From positions 248,001-312,000 of the forward strand of contig CAUUHW010000002.1 of assembly GCA_963545205.1 (NCBI GenBank): DNA of 64,000 bases, read 5' to 3'. Made by a program: the position numbers and the translations under genes. Below, piece after piece: positions 54,292 through 63,814 of the stretch. Origin of the DNA: CAUTYU01 sp963545205 (GTDB taxonomy: Bacteria > Desulfobacterota > Desulfovibrionia > Desulfovibrionales > Desulfomicrobiaceae). Position 1 is the stretch's first letter. Every line of letters begins with the position of its first letter. The notes beneath the pieces are model-generated. The model saw only the letters and a list, made by a program, of their open reading frames with translations. It was not told where the DNA came from and ran no database searches.

Positions 54292-54702
54292 ATGGATTTT
54301 GTACAATTAGGACAACAGATAGAAGCAATGTTCAAGGCTGAGGAAGTGGAATTTGAACTTCTGGACGAGTTAAATGAAGACGGCGGCGTCTGGGGATTTA
54401 ACATTGATGAAGATGTGAGCGGCTTTTTACGTTGTCATTATGCTGAAATTGGCCCACGGGAACCGATTGTCTGTATTTCACTGTCTCTTGGAGCTCTTGG
54501 TGATTACGAACGGGAAGACCTGCTTGGGCTGCTGGAAATGAACGGCATGCTCTATTCCATGCAGCTGACAGTCATGCCGGAACTGGACGAGCATGATATT
54601 GTCCTTTTGCAGCGCAGCCTGCCCGCAGAGCAGTTTCAGGTTGCGGATTTTCCCCGCCATATCCAGGATCTGGTTGATGTTATGGATGAATATTTTGAAT
54701 AG
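54292..54702 (+). CDS. YbjN/secretion-chaperone-fold protein
   Basis: A 136-residue acidic protein beginning MDFVQLGQQIEAMFKAEEVEFELLD. Alternating strands such as CISLSLGALGDYEREDLLGLL suggest the YbjN / type III chaperone-like fold. AAGGAG precedes ATG 54292. No partner or function is evident. Confidence 0.7.
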   Translation: MDFVQLGQQIEAMFKAEEVEFELLDELNEDGGVWGFNIDEDVSGFLRCHYAEIGPREPIVCISLSLGALGDYEREDLLGLLEMNGMLYSMQLTVMPELDEHDIVLLQRSLPAEQFQVADFPRHIQDLVDVMDEYFE

Positions 54703-54746
54703 CCTCAGCTCGATGCCTTTTTTGCCTTCTGGAGAACACAGACAGA

Positions 54747-55625
54747 ATGAATATAGAATTTGAACCGGTTTCCCTGCAACGACAGGAAGAATATCTCTCC
54801 TTTCTGCGCCAGGCCCCGCAATGTCCTTCTGACTACAGCTTTATCAATCTTTGGGGCTGGCAGGAAAGCTATGGTCTTGAGTGGGCCTTTTTACCGAACA
54901 TGGTCCTTATCAGGCAGACCCTGCCCGAAGAAAAATGCTGGGCGCCAATCGGCTGCTGGCAGAATTTTGACTGGCAGCAGATGGGAGACTGCCTGCGGCA
55001 GGGCATGCAATTTGTCCGGGTCCCTGAACAACTCAAGGATCTGATGCGCCTCAATATTGCCGGACTGGAAATTACCGACAGCCGTGACCACTGGGATTAC
55101 CTCTATTCCAGGCAGGAACTGTCCGAGCTGAAAGGGAACCGTTTTCACAAGAAAAAAAACCTCGTGCGCCAGTTTGAACGGGACTACGAAGCGCAATACA
55201 TTCTTCTTGACAGCAGGCATGTTGAAAAAGTTCTGACCTTTCAGACGGAATGGCTGATGTGGAGAAACTTTGAAGGCGATGACACCCTGGACGCGGAAAA
55301 CCGGGCTATTTACCGCGTGTTGCGTGACTGGGGCAAACTGACCGGCATTATGGGCGGGGCCTTTTTGTTTGAAAACAGGTTTATCGCCTACACTATCGGG
55401 GAACCGCTGAATGACGCAACCTTGGTCATTCACTTTGAAAAAGGTTGCCCCTATTTCAAGGGAATCTATCAGGCAATCAACCAGGCCTTTTTACTGCACT
55501 GTGCTCAGGATTTTACCATTATCAATCGAGAACAGGATCTGGGAGATCCGGGTCTGCGAAAATCCAAGGAATCCTATCACCCTGTTGACTATCTGAAAAA
55601 ATACGAAATCCGGGTGACCGCATAG
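54747..55625 (+). CDS. DUF2156 (GNAT-fold, lysyl-PG-synthase-like) protein
   Basis: A 292-residue soluble protein with SDYSFINLWGWQESYGLEWA near the start and NREQDLGDPGLRKSKESYHP near the end, both typical of DUF2156, a family related to the C-terminal acyltransferase domain of aminoacyl-phosphatidylglycerol synthases. There is no membrane domain, so lipid modification is not implied. Substrate unknown. Confidence 0.82.
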   Translation: MNIEFEPVSLQRQEEYLSFLRQAPQCPSDYSFINLWGWQESYGLEWAFLPNMVLIRQTLPEEKCWAPIGCWQNFDWQQMGDCLRQGMQFVRVPEQLKDLMRLNIAGLEITDSRDHWDYLYSRQELSELKGNRFHKKKNLVRQFERDYEAQYILLDSRHVEKVLTFQTEWLMWRNFEGDDTLDAENRAIYRVLRDWGKLTGIMGGAFLFENRFIAYTIGEPLNDATLVIHFEKGCPYFKGIYQAINQAFLLHCAQDFTIINREQDLGDPGLRKSKESYHPVDYLKKYEIRVTA

Positions 55626-55749
55626 TCCGCGAAACCACCCAAAAACGCGGCAAGGGATTGAAGGGCGATGGGAAGCGATCAATTCATTTGACTTTTAACC
55701 TCAACGGGGAGTAGGGTTTTTGGAAAATTTTAACCACAAGGAAAGGAAC

Positions 55750-56538
55750 ATGAAAAGCCACGAAATTGATTACGAAATTATAGGTGATGACATTCAGCTG
55801 ATTGAAATAGAGCTGGATCCGCAGGAAACAGTCATCGCTGAAGCCGGGGCCATGAACTATCTGGAAGAAGGCATCTCGTTTGAAGCCAAAATGGGTGACG
55901 GCAGCAGTGACGGAGAAGGGGTAATGGGCCTGCTCAAAAGTGTTGGCAAACGGGTTCTTTCCGGTGAATCAATCTTTATGACCCATTTTACCAATCAGGG
56001 CCAGGGCAAACGGAAGGTCGCCTTTGCCGCGCCATATCCGGGTAAGATTGTGCCCATTGACCTCGGCCAGCTACCTGGCGGCACATTTTTATGCCAGAAA
56101 GACGCGTTTTTGTGCGCGGCCATGGGCACCCAGCTGGGTATTGCCTTTAATAAAAAACTGGGGGTCGGTTTTTTTGGCGGCGAAGGATTTATTCTGCAAA
56201 AACTGACCGGTGACGGCATAGCCTTTATCCACGCCGGCGGCACGATTATCAAAAAAGAACTCAACGGAGAAAAACTGCGCGTTGACACAGGCTGCCTTGT
56301 TGGTTTTACGCAGGGCATTGACTACGACATTGAGCGGGCCGGTAATCTGAAATCCATGTTTTTCGGCGGTGAAGGGCTTTTTCTGGCAACGCTGCGCGGA
56401 CATGGGCATGTCTACCTGCAAAGCCTGCCTTTTTCCCGCATGGCGGACAGAATTATTGCCTGCGCACCTTCTGCCGGAGGAAAAAACAAGGGCGAAGGGT
56501 CTTTGCTGGGCGGCATTGCCTCCATGTTTGAAAAATAG
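55750..56538 (+). CDS. TIGR00266/AIM24-family protein
   Basis: A 262-residue protein from ATG 55750, which follows AAGGAAAGGAAC; the TTG at 55720 would add ten residues. It is built of glycine-rich beta repeats (AEAGAMNYLEEG, AAPYPGKIVPIDLG, GVGFFGGEGFILQKLTGDG and FFGGEGLFLATL), characteristic of the TIGR00266/AIM24 fold. Biochemical role unknown. A short G5/C6 hairpin follows (around 56552-56567) without a T run. Confidence 0.87.
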   Translation: MKSHEIDYEIIGDDIQLIEIELDPQETVIAEAGAMNYLEEGISFEAKMGDGSSDGEGVMGLLKSVGKRVLSGESIFMTHFTNQGQGKRKVAFAAPYPGKIVPIDLGQLPGGTFLCQKDAFLCAAMGTQLGIAFNKKLGVGFFGGEGFILQKLTGDGIAFIHAGGTIIKKELNGEKLRVDTGCLVGFTQGIDYDIERAGNLKSMFFGGEGLFLATLRGHGHVYLQSLPFSRMADRIIACAPSAGGKNKGEGSLLGGIASMFEK

Positions 56539-56624
56539 TTCACAATAAACCGGGGGTTGCTCCCCCCTTAACTGTCAGGTCACACTGTTTTTATATGTCC
56601 AACAGCGCGAAAAAGGAGAATAAT

Positions 56625-57740
56625 ATGTCATTTTCCAAAACACGTTTTATGATTGCTGCTTTTGGCGCCTGCTGCCTTGTTATCAGCTCCGGCCTGTCAC
56701 CGGCCTTTGGCAAGGATGTCAAACGGTACTCAATCAAGTCCGGTGAAGTGCATTACAAAATAGAAGGTTCCGGCAATCTCATGGGCACCCAGATATCTTC
56801 CAGGGGAGAAAAAAGTTTGTACTTTAAAGACTATGGTAATCTGATGATGGAAGAAGAGACGATCAGGGAATCAACAAGCGGGCTGGCCGGCAACAAGCAG
56901 AACACAAAGCATACCATGACCAAAAGAGACCGGGATTCTGTTTATAATGTCAATTTTGACCAAAAAACAATCTTTACCATGCGGGATCCCATGGCAGACA
57001 TGTACGCTGACAAGGATATGAGCAAAGACGCGGAAAAGATTCTGAAAGGCTTTGGCGGCCAAAAAATCGGCTCAGACAAAGTACTGGGCTATTCCTGTAC
57101 CATCTGGAGCCTTATGGGTGCCAAGCAATGTTTGTATCAAAACGAGGTTCCGTTGTGGCTGGAAGTTGATATTATGGGAATCAAATCCAGACATACTGCT
57201 GTTTCGGCAAAATTTAACCACAGTGTCAGTGATAAGTATTTTCAATTACCCAACTACCCGATAAAAAAAGAAGTTGGCGCTCCAGGCCGACAGGGAAACG
57301 CGGGACAAGAAGAAAATCCAATGGCCGCGATGATGCAGGCCCTTGGACAAGATATGGGCCAACAAAACAACGAAAATAGTACGGAACAGCTTATGGGCAT
57401 GTTTGGTCAAAATCCGCAAATGGATAATGAACTGAAAACAATGCAACGTGAGATGCCGATTATGCTCAAACTGCTCAAAGAATGCCGGAGTTGTTTACAA
57501 AAAGCAGACAGCCAAAAGGAGGCTCAACGCTGTGGACAACGCATGGAGCAGGAAATAGAAAAACAAGGCCTGTCTCAGGAACACGAAAAAAACGATGAAA
57601 TCCCCTCTTGGTCGGCGCAGGACAAAAAAGAGACACTGGATGAACTGGATGAGGCCATTGCCGATCTGGAAAAATCCATGCCATGTATAAAACAGGCAAA
57701 AACTTTTGCGGACCTAATAAATTGTCCGGGAACGAACTGA
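56625..57740 (+). CDS. Exported protein with DUF4412-like N-terminal domain
   Basis: From ATG 56625, placed after AAGGAG, the protein has 371 residues. A signal peptide (IAAFGACCLVISSGLSPAFG) is followed by a beta-rich part with KRYSIKSGEVHYKIEG and VLGYSCTIWSLMG, resembling DUF4412 domains that also resemble lipoprotein-carrier folds. A Met/Gln/Asn-rich middle (about residues 235-275) and a Cys-containing helical C-terminus (CRSCLQKA, QRCGQRM, CIKQAK) complete it. Function unknown. Confidence 0.75.
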   Translation: MSFSKTRFMIAAFGACCLVISSGLSPAFGKDVKRYSIKSGEVHYKIEGSGNLMGTQISSRGEKSLYFKDYGNLMMEEETIRESTSGLAGNKQNTKHTMTKRDRDSVYNVNFDQKTIFTMRDPMADMYADKDMSKDAEKILKGFGGQKIGSDKVLGYSCTIWSLMGAKQCLYQNEVPLWLEVDIMGIKSRHTAVSAKFNHSVSDKYFQLPNYPIKKEVGAPGRQGNAGQEENPMAAMMQALGQDMGQQNNENSTEQLMGMFGQNPQMDNELKTMQREMPIMLKLLKECRSCLQKADSQKEAQRCGQRMEQEIEKQGLSQEHEKNDEIPSWSAQDKKETLDELDEAIADLEKSMPCIKQAKTFADLINCPGTN

Positions 57741-57947
57741 TACACGACTCTCTGCAGGAAGAAACAGTTTTTTTCAATGCCTCTTCCCCCCCGCATACCT
57801 GCCACAGCCTCGCCTCCTGGCTGATTTCCTGTTTCCACAACTCACCAGTTTTAACCCGTATTCATAACCGGGCTCTCCAAAAATTATTTGCCCGACTTTC
57901 CTCCTTTTCAAACAGGTAAATTCAGAATTGATTTTTCCCCCTTTTCA

Positions 57948-59465
57948 ATGTACGGTAACATGATGCAAAGAAAAGCCTTGGTCCTCTCTTTCAGCTGGAT
58001 TTTTCTTTTATTCCTGGTGCAGATCGCGCTGCTCAGGACGCTTGTTATCCACCAAAAACAACCAGTTGAGCAGGGGGAAAAATTACGGGTTGCCTACTAT
58101 CCCTCCCAACTTGTTTTTTCCGCTCTTTCTCCATACGGCAAAGGATTTGAAGCTGAAATTGTTGAATGTTTTTGTCTTAAATATGGCCTGACTCCTGTCT
58201 GGCGCAAGGTCAGTTCATTTACAGAGGCCTTTGAGCTTCTCCGCTCCGGTCAGGTCGATCTTTTTGTGACCGGCGGCCATATCCCCTCTGCCAAATTAGC
58301 CGGAGAGGCAACAGCTCCGCTTACTGTGCGCCAAAAAATTCTCAGCTTTCTGAAAATTTCCCCTCTGTACTCCTGCGTGGCCGGACCAAGCTATTATCAG
58401 GATAACATCCTGTTGCTGCACAGCGAAAAATTTCTGCCCCTGCGTCAGGAAAGCGATCTTTGTGCCAGCTCAATCCTGCTGCCGCCAAGCGCGATCTGGG
58501 AAGACTGGCTGGGCGACAATTTTCCGGCCTTTAAACAATGCGATTCAAATCTGATTTCTTATGCCAGCCACGGAGAACAGACCTTCCTCAACATGCTGGA
58601 CACGGAACAGGCACGTTTTGGCTTGATGGGCAAGCGCCTTTTTGCCTGCTGGCAGCCATTTTATCCCAGAATCCTGCCCTCGACAGAACTGAAAAACGGT
58701 TTTACCCTGCGCTGTTTCTGGAACACAGGCGATGCTCAACGGAGTGCGAGGCTGCAACAATTTTTTCAGGCATTGCCCAAAATAAAAGCCTTTGCCGAGC
58801 TCAAGGACAGGTACTTTGGTTTTCTCCCTGAACAAACAGACAGATACCAGCTTCTGCACCTGAAAAAAACCCTGCAAAAAGAGCTGCCCCTCTACAAAGA
58901 CCTTATTTTGGCTGCCAGCAAAAAATATAAGATAGACTCGCTTCTTTTTTGCGCCTTGATTTATCAGGAATCCCATTTTCAAAGATCAGCAGTCAGCCGA
59001 ACCGGAGTGGGCGGTTTGCTTCAATTAAGTCTGAACACCCTGCACCAGTTAGGCCTGACCAACAGATTCCACCCGGAGCAGGCCATCAACGGAGGGGCCA
59101 ACTATCTGCGTTTACTCTGGGACAGCCTGGAAGACATGAATCTCGCAGCCTGGGACAGGTTGTACTTTACTCTGGCCTCATATAACCAGGGAGCGGGACA
59201 TCTCAGAGATGCCTGTCGACTGGCCGCCAGCCAAGGGCTGGATCCCAGGAAATGGCAGAACGTCAAAAAGGTCTTTCCCCTGCTGACCCGCCCTGAATAT
59301 TATCAACAGTCACGGCATGGTTACTGCCGTGGATATGAGGCTGTAACCTATGTTGAAAGCATTCGCTATTATTATTATATTCTCTATGGGCTAGCTTTTC
59401 TTGAACTGCCGGAAAGTAAGGATCTTGCATTTTTGCTGCAAAGCCGGACGGGCGACTGGCCCTGA
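57948..59465 (+). CDS. MltF-like membrane-bound lytic transglycosylase
   Basis: About 505 residues; ATG 57948 or 57960 start just before the membrane anchor LSFSWIFLLFLVQIALLRTL, while the longer frame from 57888 is unlikely. Next is a periplasmic solute-binding-like domain (GEKLRVAYYPSQLVF, SGQVDLFVTGG), then the SLT domain with the catalytic Glu in ALIYQESHFQRSAVSRTGVGGLLQL and NGGANYLRLLW and ASYNQGAGHL. It cleaves peptidoglycan glycan strands with 1,6-anhydro products. The 3' end overlaps a convergent minus-strand gene by 75 nt. Confidence 0.9.
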   Translation: MYGNMMQRKALVLSFSWIFLLFLVQIALLRTLVIHQKQPVEQGEKLRVAYYPSQLVFSALSPYGKGFEAEIVECFCLKYGLTPVWRKVSSFTEAFELLRSGQVDLFVTGGHIPSAKLAGEATAPLTVRQKILSFLKISPLYSCVAGPSYYQDNILLLHSEKFLPLRQESDLCASSILLPPSAIWEDWLGDNFPAFKQCDSNLISYASHGEQTFLNMLDTEQARFGLMGKRLFACWQPFYPRILPSTELKNGFTLRCFWNTGDAQRSARLQQFFQALPKIKAFAELKDRYFGFLPEQTDRYQLLHLKKTLQKELPLYKDLILAASKKYKIDSLLFCALIYQESHFQRSAVSRTGVGGLLQLSLNTLHQLGLTNRFHPEQAINGGANYLRLLWDSLEDMNLAAWDRLYFTLASYNQGAGHLRDACRLAASQGLDPRKWQNVKKVFPLLTRPEYYQQSRHGYCRGYEAVTYVESIRYYYYILYGLAFLELPESKDLAFLLQSRTGDWP

Positions 59466-59705
59466 ATCAGGAACAGGAATGGATTGATACTGACGCGCCC
59501 AGTGGTGGTTAAACAGTTGATTTTTCCAACGCACGCCTTGAATCATAGACAAAATCAACACGGCTTCTTCCCACTGCGGGCCTGAAGAAAAGTTCTGGAC
59601 AAGTTGCTGGTATTTATTCCAGAGTGCGGATAGAGACGCTTCATCACATGCGTTAAGTTGCTGCGCCATTTTTTGAAGTATTCTTTCCACGCTGTTTTGC
59701 TCCAA
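59391..59705 (-). CDS. Small conserved-looking hypothetical protein (TTG start)
   Basis: A 104-residue ORF reading RILQKMAQQLNACDEASLSALWNKYQQLV and EEAVLILSMIQGVRWKNQLFNHHW. The balanced composition and the fact that it fills the gap left by the convergent genes suggest a real gene. TTG 59705 has no clear ribosome site; ATG 59669 is an alternative start. The C-terminal 25 codons overlap the transglycosylase gene. Function unknown. Confidence 0.55.
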   Translation of the reverse strand: MEQNSVERILQKMAQQLNACDEASLSALWNKYQQLVQNFSSGPQWEEAVLILSMIQGVRWKNQLFNHHWARQYQSIPVPDSGPVARPALQQKCKILTFRQFKKS

Positions 59706-59790
59706 AGGGCCTGTTGTTCCAGAGACTGTTCGTGCCGGAAAGATAATCCACCCTGTTTACTTTGTCCACACTTTAGCCGCTGAGGAAAAA

Positions 59791-61065
59791 ATGAGTGACT
59801 TAAAACAGATGTACAAGACCATACAATCCGATCCCTTTCCGGAAGAAATGCGTTTGATCCTTGGCGATCAGGAACTTGTTTTTGGCAAACGAACCTGGAC
59901 GATTGAAAATGAACATAAAGGGCTGCGCTACGGAGAAAACCCGGATCAGCCCGCGGCCCTGTACGAACTGAAAAGCGGCCAGATTGAACTCGGTGGCGTT
60001 ACCCTGCGCGGCCCGGGACAGGGACTGGTGGCCAGCCTAAACGAAAAAAACATGCTGCAGGCGGGCAAACACCCGGGCAAAATCAACCTGACCGATGTTG
60101 ATAACGGCATCAATATCCTGCAGTACCTGACAACCAAACCTGCGGCAGTGATTCTCAAGCACAATAATCCGTGCGGAGCGGCCTGGCAAAAGGATTCTTT
60201 GCTGGCGGCCCTGCGTAAGGCCTTTAACGCCGACCGTATTGCCGCCTTTGGGGGCACAATTGTTGTCAACAGGCCTTTTGACCTGGAATGCGCGGAGTTT
60301 ATCAGCGGCCTGTACTTTGAGGTCGTGGCCGCGCCCGAGTTTTCCACCGAGGCACTGGCAGCTTTGAAAAAAAAGAAAAACCTGCGAATCTTGCAAATCC
60401 CCGGCCTGCTTGACCTCAAGCGGCTGAGCGAACTTCCGTTTCTGGATCTGAAATCCCTGACAGACGGCGGTATTATCGCCCAGCTTTCCTTTCAAAACCG
60501 GATTGGCGGTCCGCAGGATTTTTTACCGGCTCAGGCCACAGACGAACACACAACAATCCTGGCCAGAAAACCGGACGCGCGGGAAACAGACGATTTAATT
60601 TTTGCCTGGGCAGTGGAAGCCGGTGTGACATCAAATTCCGTTATCTTTGTCAAAGACGGGGCCACAGTGGCCATTGGCACGGGGGAACAGGACCGGGTTG
60701 GCTGCGTGCAGCTGGCCATCCATAAGGCATACACCAAGTACGCGGACAATCTGGCCTTTAGCAGACATGGCCTGTCCTTATACGAGTTACAGCGCCAGGC
60801 CGCAACGCAGCAGGAACTGGCCAGCTCACTGGAAGAAATTACCGAACTGACAGCCAGAGCCAAAGGCGGCTTACAGGGCACGGTGCTGGTTTCTGACGGT
60901 TTTTTCCCGTTTCGGGACGGCGTGGATCTGGCTATTGCCGAAGGGATTACGGCCATTGCCCAGCCCGGCGGCTCTATTCGGGACAAGGAAGTGATCAGCG
61001 CGACCTTGGAAGCCTCGCCACAGGTTGCCATGGTTTTCACCGGCCAGCGCTCTTTCAGGCATTAG
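59791..61065 (+). CDS. purH: AICAR formyltransferase (PurH C-terminal domain only)
   Basis: Penultimate step of IMP synthesis: formyl transfer from 10-formyl-THF to AICAR. The 424-residue protein contains the active-site loop LKHNNPCGAAW, FAWAVEAGVTSNSVIFVKDG, GTGEQDRVGC and SDGFFPFRDGVDLA. The N-terminal IMP cyclohydrolase domain of ordinary bifunctional PurH (about 520 residues) is absent, so a separate cyclohydrolase must exist elsewhere, as in other Desulfovibrio-type genomes. Confidence 0.88.
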   Translation: MSDLKQMYKTIQSDPFPEEMRLILGDQELVFGKRTWTIENEHKGLRYGENPDQPAALYELKSGQIELGGVTLRGPGQGLVASLNEKNMLQAGKHPGKINLTDVDNGINILQYLTTKPAAVILKHNNPCGAAWQKDSLLAALRKAFNADRIAAFGGTIVVNRPFDLECAEFISGLYFEVVAAPEFSTEALAALKKKKNLRILQIPGLLDLKRLSELPFLDLKSLTDGGIIAQLSFQNRIGGPQDFLPAQATDEHTTILARKPDARETDDLIFAWAVEAGVTSNSVIFVKDGATVAIGTGEQDRVGCVQLAIHKAYTKYADNLAFSRHGLSLYELQRQAATQQELASSLEEITELTARAKGGLQGTVLVSDGFFPFRDGVDLAIAEGITAIAQPGGSIRDKEVISATLEASPQVAMVFTGQRSFRH

Positions 61066-61078
61066 GAGCGCTCAGGGC

Positions 61079-63115
61079 ATGACCACCTTGCAACCATCAG
61101 CTATTATTGAATATTTACAAGACAACCGTCCTGTTCTGGGTTGGATATTAGACGTTCAGTCCTCCCGCTCCCGCATCCTGAATATCCATCAGCGGGAAGT
61201 AAAGCTGAACAGCAACAGAATTATGCCCTGGATTGGCCCGGTCTATCATTCAGGCTATAGCCGACAGGAAATTCTTGATCTTTTACACCGCCATGAATCC
61301 GCCCGCTCCGAGCTGACAGAAGAAATTGATCCGCTTGAAATCTGGGAAATGGCGCAGGGAGAAATGCAAACCGCCTCTCCTGACTGGTTTGCCGGTTTAT
61401 TCTGGGACGACCCGCAGATAGATCAGGTCAGCGCACTGGGACGCAAGTTACTGCGCAGTAAAACCCATTTCAAATTCAACCCGCCCTTTTTCGAGATCTA
61501 TCCTCTTGAAAAAGTTGAAAAATTACTTGAAGACCAACGCATCAACGAAGAAAGAGAGCGCCTGGCTGCACATGGCCAAACCCTGCTTCGGGCCTTATGG
61601 GAAAAACACAGCCACGGTAGAACTTTTGACTGCGAAACCCCACCGGACATTCAGGACAAAATACGGGAACTGCTGCTGGCCGTTGTCGCGGATCCCGAAG
61701 CAGGAGAATATGATCCACTCTGGAAAAAACTCACGACTTCTCTGCCGCCGGACCCGCACCTTGCTCTGCTGCTGGCCCAGGCCTGGGAGATTTTACCGCC
61801 GCACTATAATTTCTTACTTGACCGGGCGGAATACGAGTGGGGAGACACCTGGGCCGAGGCTTTTGCCTCTGAAATTCAGGCTGTGAAAACCAAAGTCACG
61901 GACACACATCAACCCGCCCAACCAAGTGAGTATATCAGTATTGACGACAGTTCCACCCGTGACGTGGATGACGCCTTTTGTCTGGAAGTCAGACAGGACG
62001 AATACCATCTGAGTCTAGCCCTGGCCTGTCCGCCCTGGTGCTGGCCGTTTGACTCTGAGCTGGACAGGGCAGTCTGTCAGCGGGCAACATCGCTTTATCT
62101 GCCGGAAGGTAGCAGCCATATGCTGCCCCTTAGTCTGAGCACCGATTTTTACAGTTTGCTGCAAGGACACGACAGACCGGCCTGTCTCTGGCATGTCCGC
62201 CTTGACCCAAACGGTCAGGTCATTGAATACCAGCCGGCATTTGCCTGGATCAATGTCAGCCGGAACACTACATACGAAGCAGTCGAACAAAATTTATCCC
62301 AACCGGATCCTCTTTTGGTATATACAACCGCGCTGGAACTGGCGCAAAAACTGCGGGCCAACCGGATTGCCGCAGGCGCGGTGATAACAGAACAGCCTGA
62401 CCCCAAAATCTGCCTGTCCGGTGAGGGAGAAGCAACTGAGGTGCAACTGGACCCTGGTCCGTCTTATCCACAAGCCCAGATCATTGTCAGTGAATTGATG
62501 GTCCTGACCAATACCCTGGCCGCAAAATGGGCATTGGAACACGATATTCCACTGATTTTCCGGACCCAGAACATCACCCTGCCGCAGGAAAATGCCGGTG
62601 TATGGGTTCAGGCCCCGGATATTTACCGGCTGATAAAAAGCATGGGCCCGTCCCTGATGCAGACAACAGCGAAAAAACACGCGACTCTTGGAGTCGAGGC
62701 CTACGCGCCCCTGACCTCTCCCTTGCGCCGCTATATTGACTTTATGAATATGGCCCAGATCATCTCTTTTCTGGAACACGGACAGGCCGTATGGGAAAAA
62801 GATGAATTGCAGCGCCGTCTGGTCAGCTTAAACGCCCGTTTGGACGTTGTCAGCAAGGTGCAGCGCATGCGCCCCCGTTACTGGAAATTTCTTTTTTTCA
62901 GGCAACAGGCCAAAAAACAACAGTTCGACGCCATTCTGGTCGAAGCTGACGCGCGGATGGTCACGGTGTCCCTGTTCCAGGAACAACTTTTTTTGCGCGC
63001 ACCGCGTACCCTTTTTGGCGAAAAACTGTTTTGCGGACAGCAGTTCCGGCTCCGGCTGGGCAAGGTCGACCCTCTGAACGGGGAAATAACGGTGCTTGAA
63101 GCAATGGAATTATAA
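61079..63115 (+). CDS. RNase II/RNase R-type exoribonuclease
   Basis: From ATG 61079 (the in-frame ATG 61025 lies inside purH) the protein has 678 residues. The central RNB domain starts at YISIDDSSTRDVDDAFCLE, containing the Mg-binding Asp cluster, and runs through YLPEGSSHMLPLSLSTDF and YAPLTSPLRRYIDFMNMAQI, the conserved C-terminal RNB signature. The N-terminal 280 residues are divergent helical sequence instead of clear cold-shock domains, and a short S1-like tail closes it. Degrades RNA 3' to 5'. Confidence 0.88.
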   Translation: MTTLQPSAIIEYLQDNRPVLGWILDVQSSRSRILNIHQREVKLNSNRIMPWIGPVYHSGYSRQEILDLLHRHESARSELTEEIDPLEIWEMAQGEMQTASPDWFAGLFWDDPQIDQVSALGRKLLRSKTHFKFNPPFFEIYPLEKVEKLLEDQRINEERERLAAHGQTLLRALWEKHSHGRTFDCETPPDIQDKIRELLLAVVADPEAGEYDPLWKKLTTSLPPDPHLALLLAQAWEILPPHYNFLLDRAEYEWGDTWAEAFASEIQAVKTKVTDTHQPAQPSEYISIDDSSTRDVDDAFCLEVRQDEYHLSLALACPPWCWPFDSELDRAVCQRATSLYLPEGSSHMLPLSLSTDFYSLLQGHDRPACLWHVRLDPNGQVIEYQPAFAWINVSRNTTYEAVEQNLSQPDPLLVYTTALELAQKLRANRIAAGAVITEQPDPKICLSGEGEATEVQLDPGPSYPQAQIIVSELMVLTNTLAAKWALEHDIPLIFRTQNITLPQENAGVWVQAPDIYRLIKSMGPSLMQTTAKKHATLGVEAYAPLTSPLRRYIDFMNMAQIISFLEHGQAVWEKDELQRRLVSLNARLDVVSKVQRMRPRYWKFLFFRQQAKKQQFDAILVEADARMVTVSLFQEQLFLRAPRTLFGEKLFCGQQFRLRLGKVDPLNGEITVLEAMEL

Positions 63116-63152
63116 GCATACAAAGAATATTATATTTGACAGGATAAAAACC

Positions 63153-63779
63153 ATGATCTTTCTTTTTTGTGTCTTTGCCTTTTTAGGCGGGAGCATTCCC
63201 TTTGGGCTGCTCATTGCCAAATATCTGTGCAGGGTTGACCCCAGAGAGGTTGGCAGTAAAAATACAGGGGCAACCAATATAGCCAGAACCTGCGGTTTTG
63301 GCTATGGAGTACTGACCCTGGCCTTTGACCTTGGCAAAGGCGCGTTGGCGGCCTGGGCAGGCAGTCTGGCTGGTCTTTCACCGTTTTGGCAAGCCATGCT
63401 TGGCCTGGCCGCGGTGCTGGGGCACATGTACTCTCCTTTTATGGGCGGCAAGGGCGGCAAGGGAGTGGCCACCAGCCTGGGATTTTTTCTGTTTCTTACC
63501 CCCTGGGCCACGCTGTGGGCAGTACCGGCATGTATCACCGTTATCTGGATAAGCGGATACGTCTCCCTGGGCTCACTCCTGCTCGTCAGCCTCGTTCCGG
63601 CACTGACCCTGCTACAGGGGAAATGGGTCTTTTTACCGGCCATGTGCCTGACCATGCTCTGTGTTTTTCATAAACACCGTGAGAATATTTCTCGTCTGAT
63701 TCAGGGCCAGGAGCATCCGTGGCGAAAGAAATATTTTGCTGACTCCGCTATGGAACAGACAAAAAAATACCATAAGTAA
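63153..63779 (+). CDS. plsY: Glycerol-3-phosphate acyltransferase PlsY
   Basis: Integral membrane enzyme that acylates glycerol-3-phosphate with acyl phosphate, the first step in phospholipid synthesis. From ATG 63153 it has 208 residues and about five helices, with motifs GGSIPFGLLIAKY, REVGSKNTGATNIARTCG, LDLGKG-like FDLGKGALAAW and GGKGGKGVATSLG. The ATG 63096 frame would start inside the exonuclease gene. Confidence 0.94.
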   Translation: MIFLFCVFAFLGGSIPFGLLIAKYLCRVDPREVGSKNTGATNIARTCGFGYGVLTLAFDLGKGALAAWAGSLAGLSPFWQAMLGLAAVLGHMYSPFMGGKGGKGVATSLGFFLFLTPWATLWAVPACITVIWISGYVSLGSLLLVSLVPALTLLQGKWVFLPAMCLTMLCVFHKHRENISRLIQGQEHPWRKKYFADSAMEQTKKYHK

Positions 63780-63814
63780 GACGTATTCAACAATAGAGAA
63801 AAGGAAACACTGTT

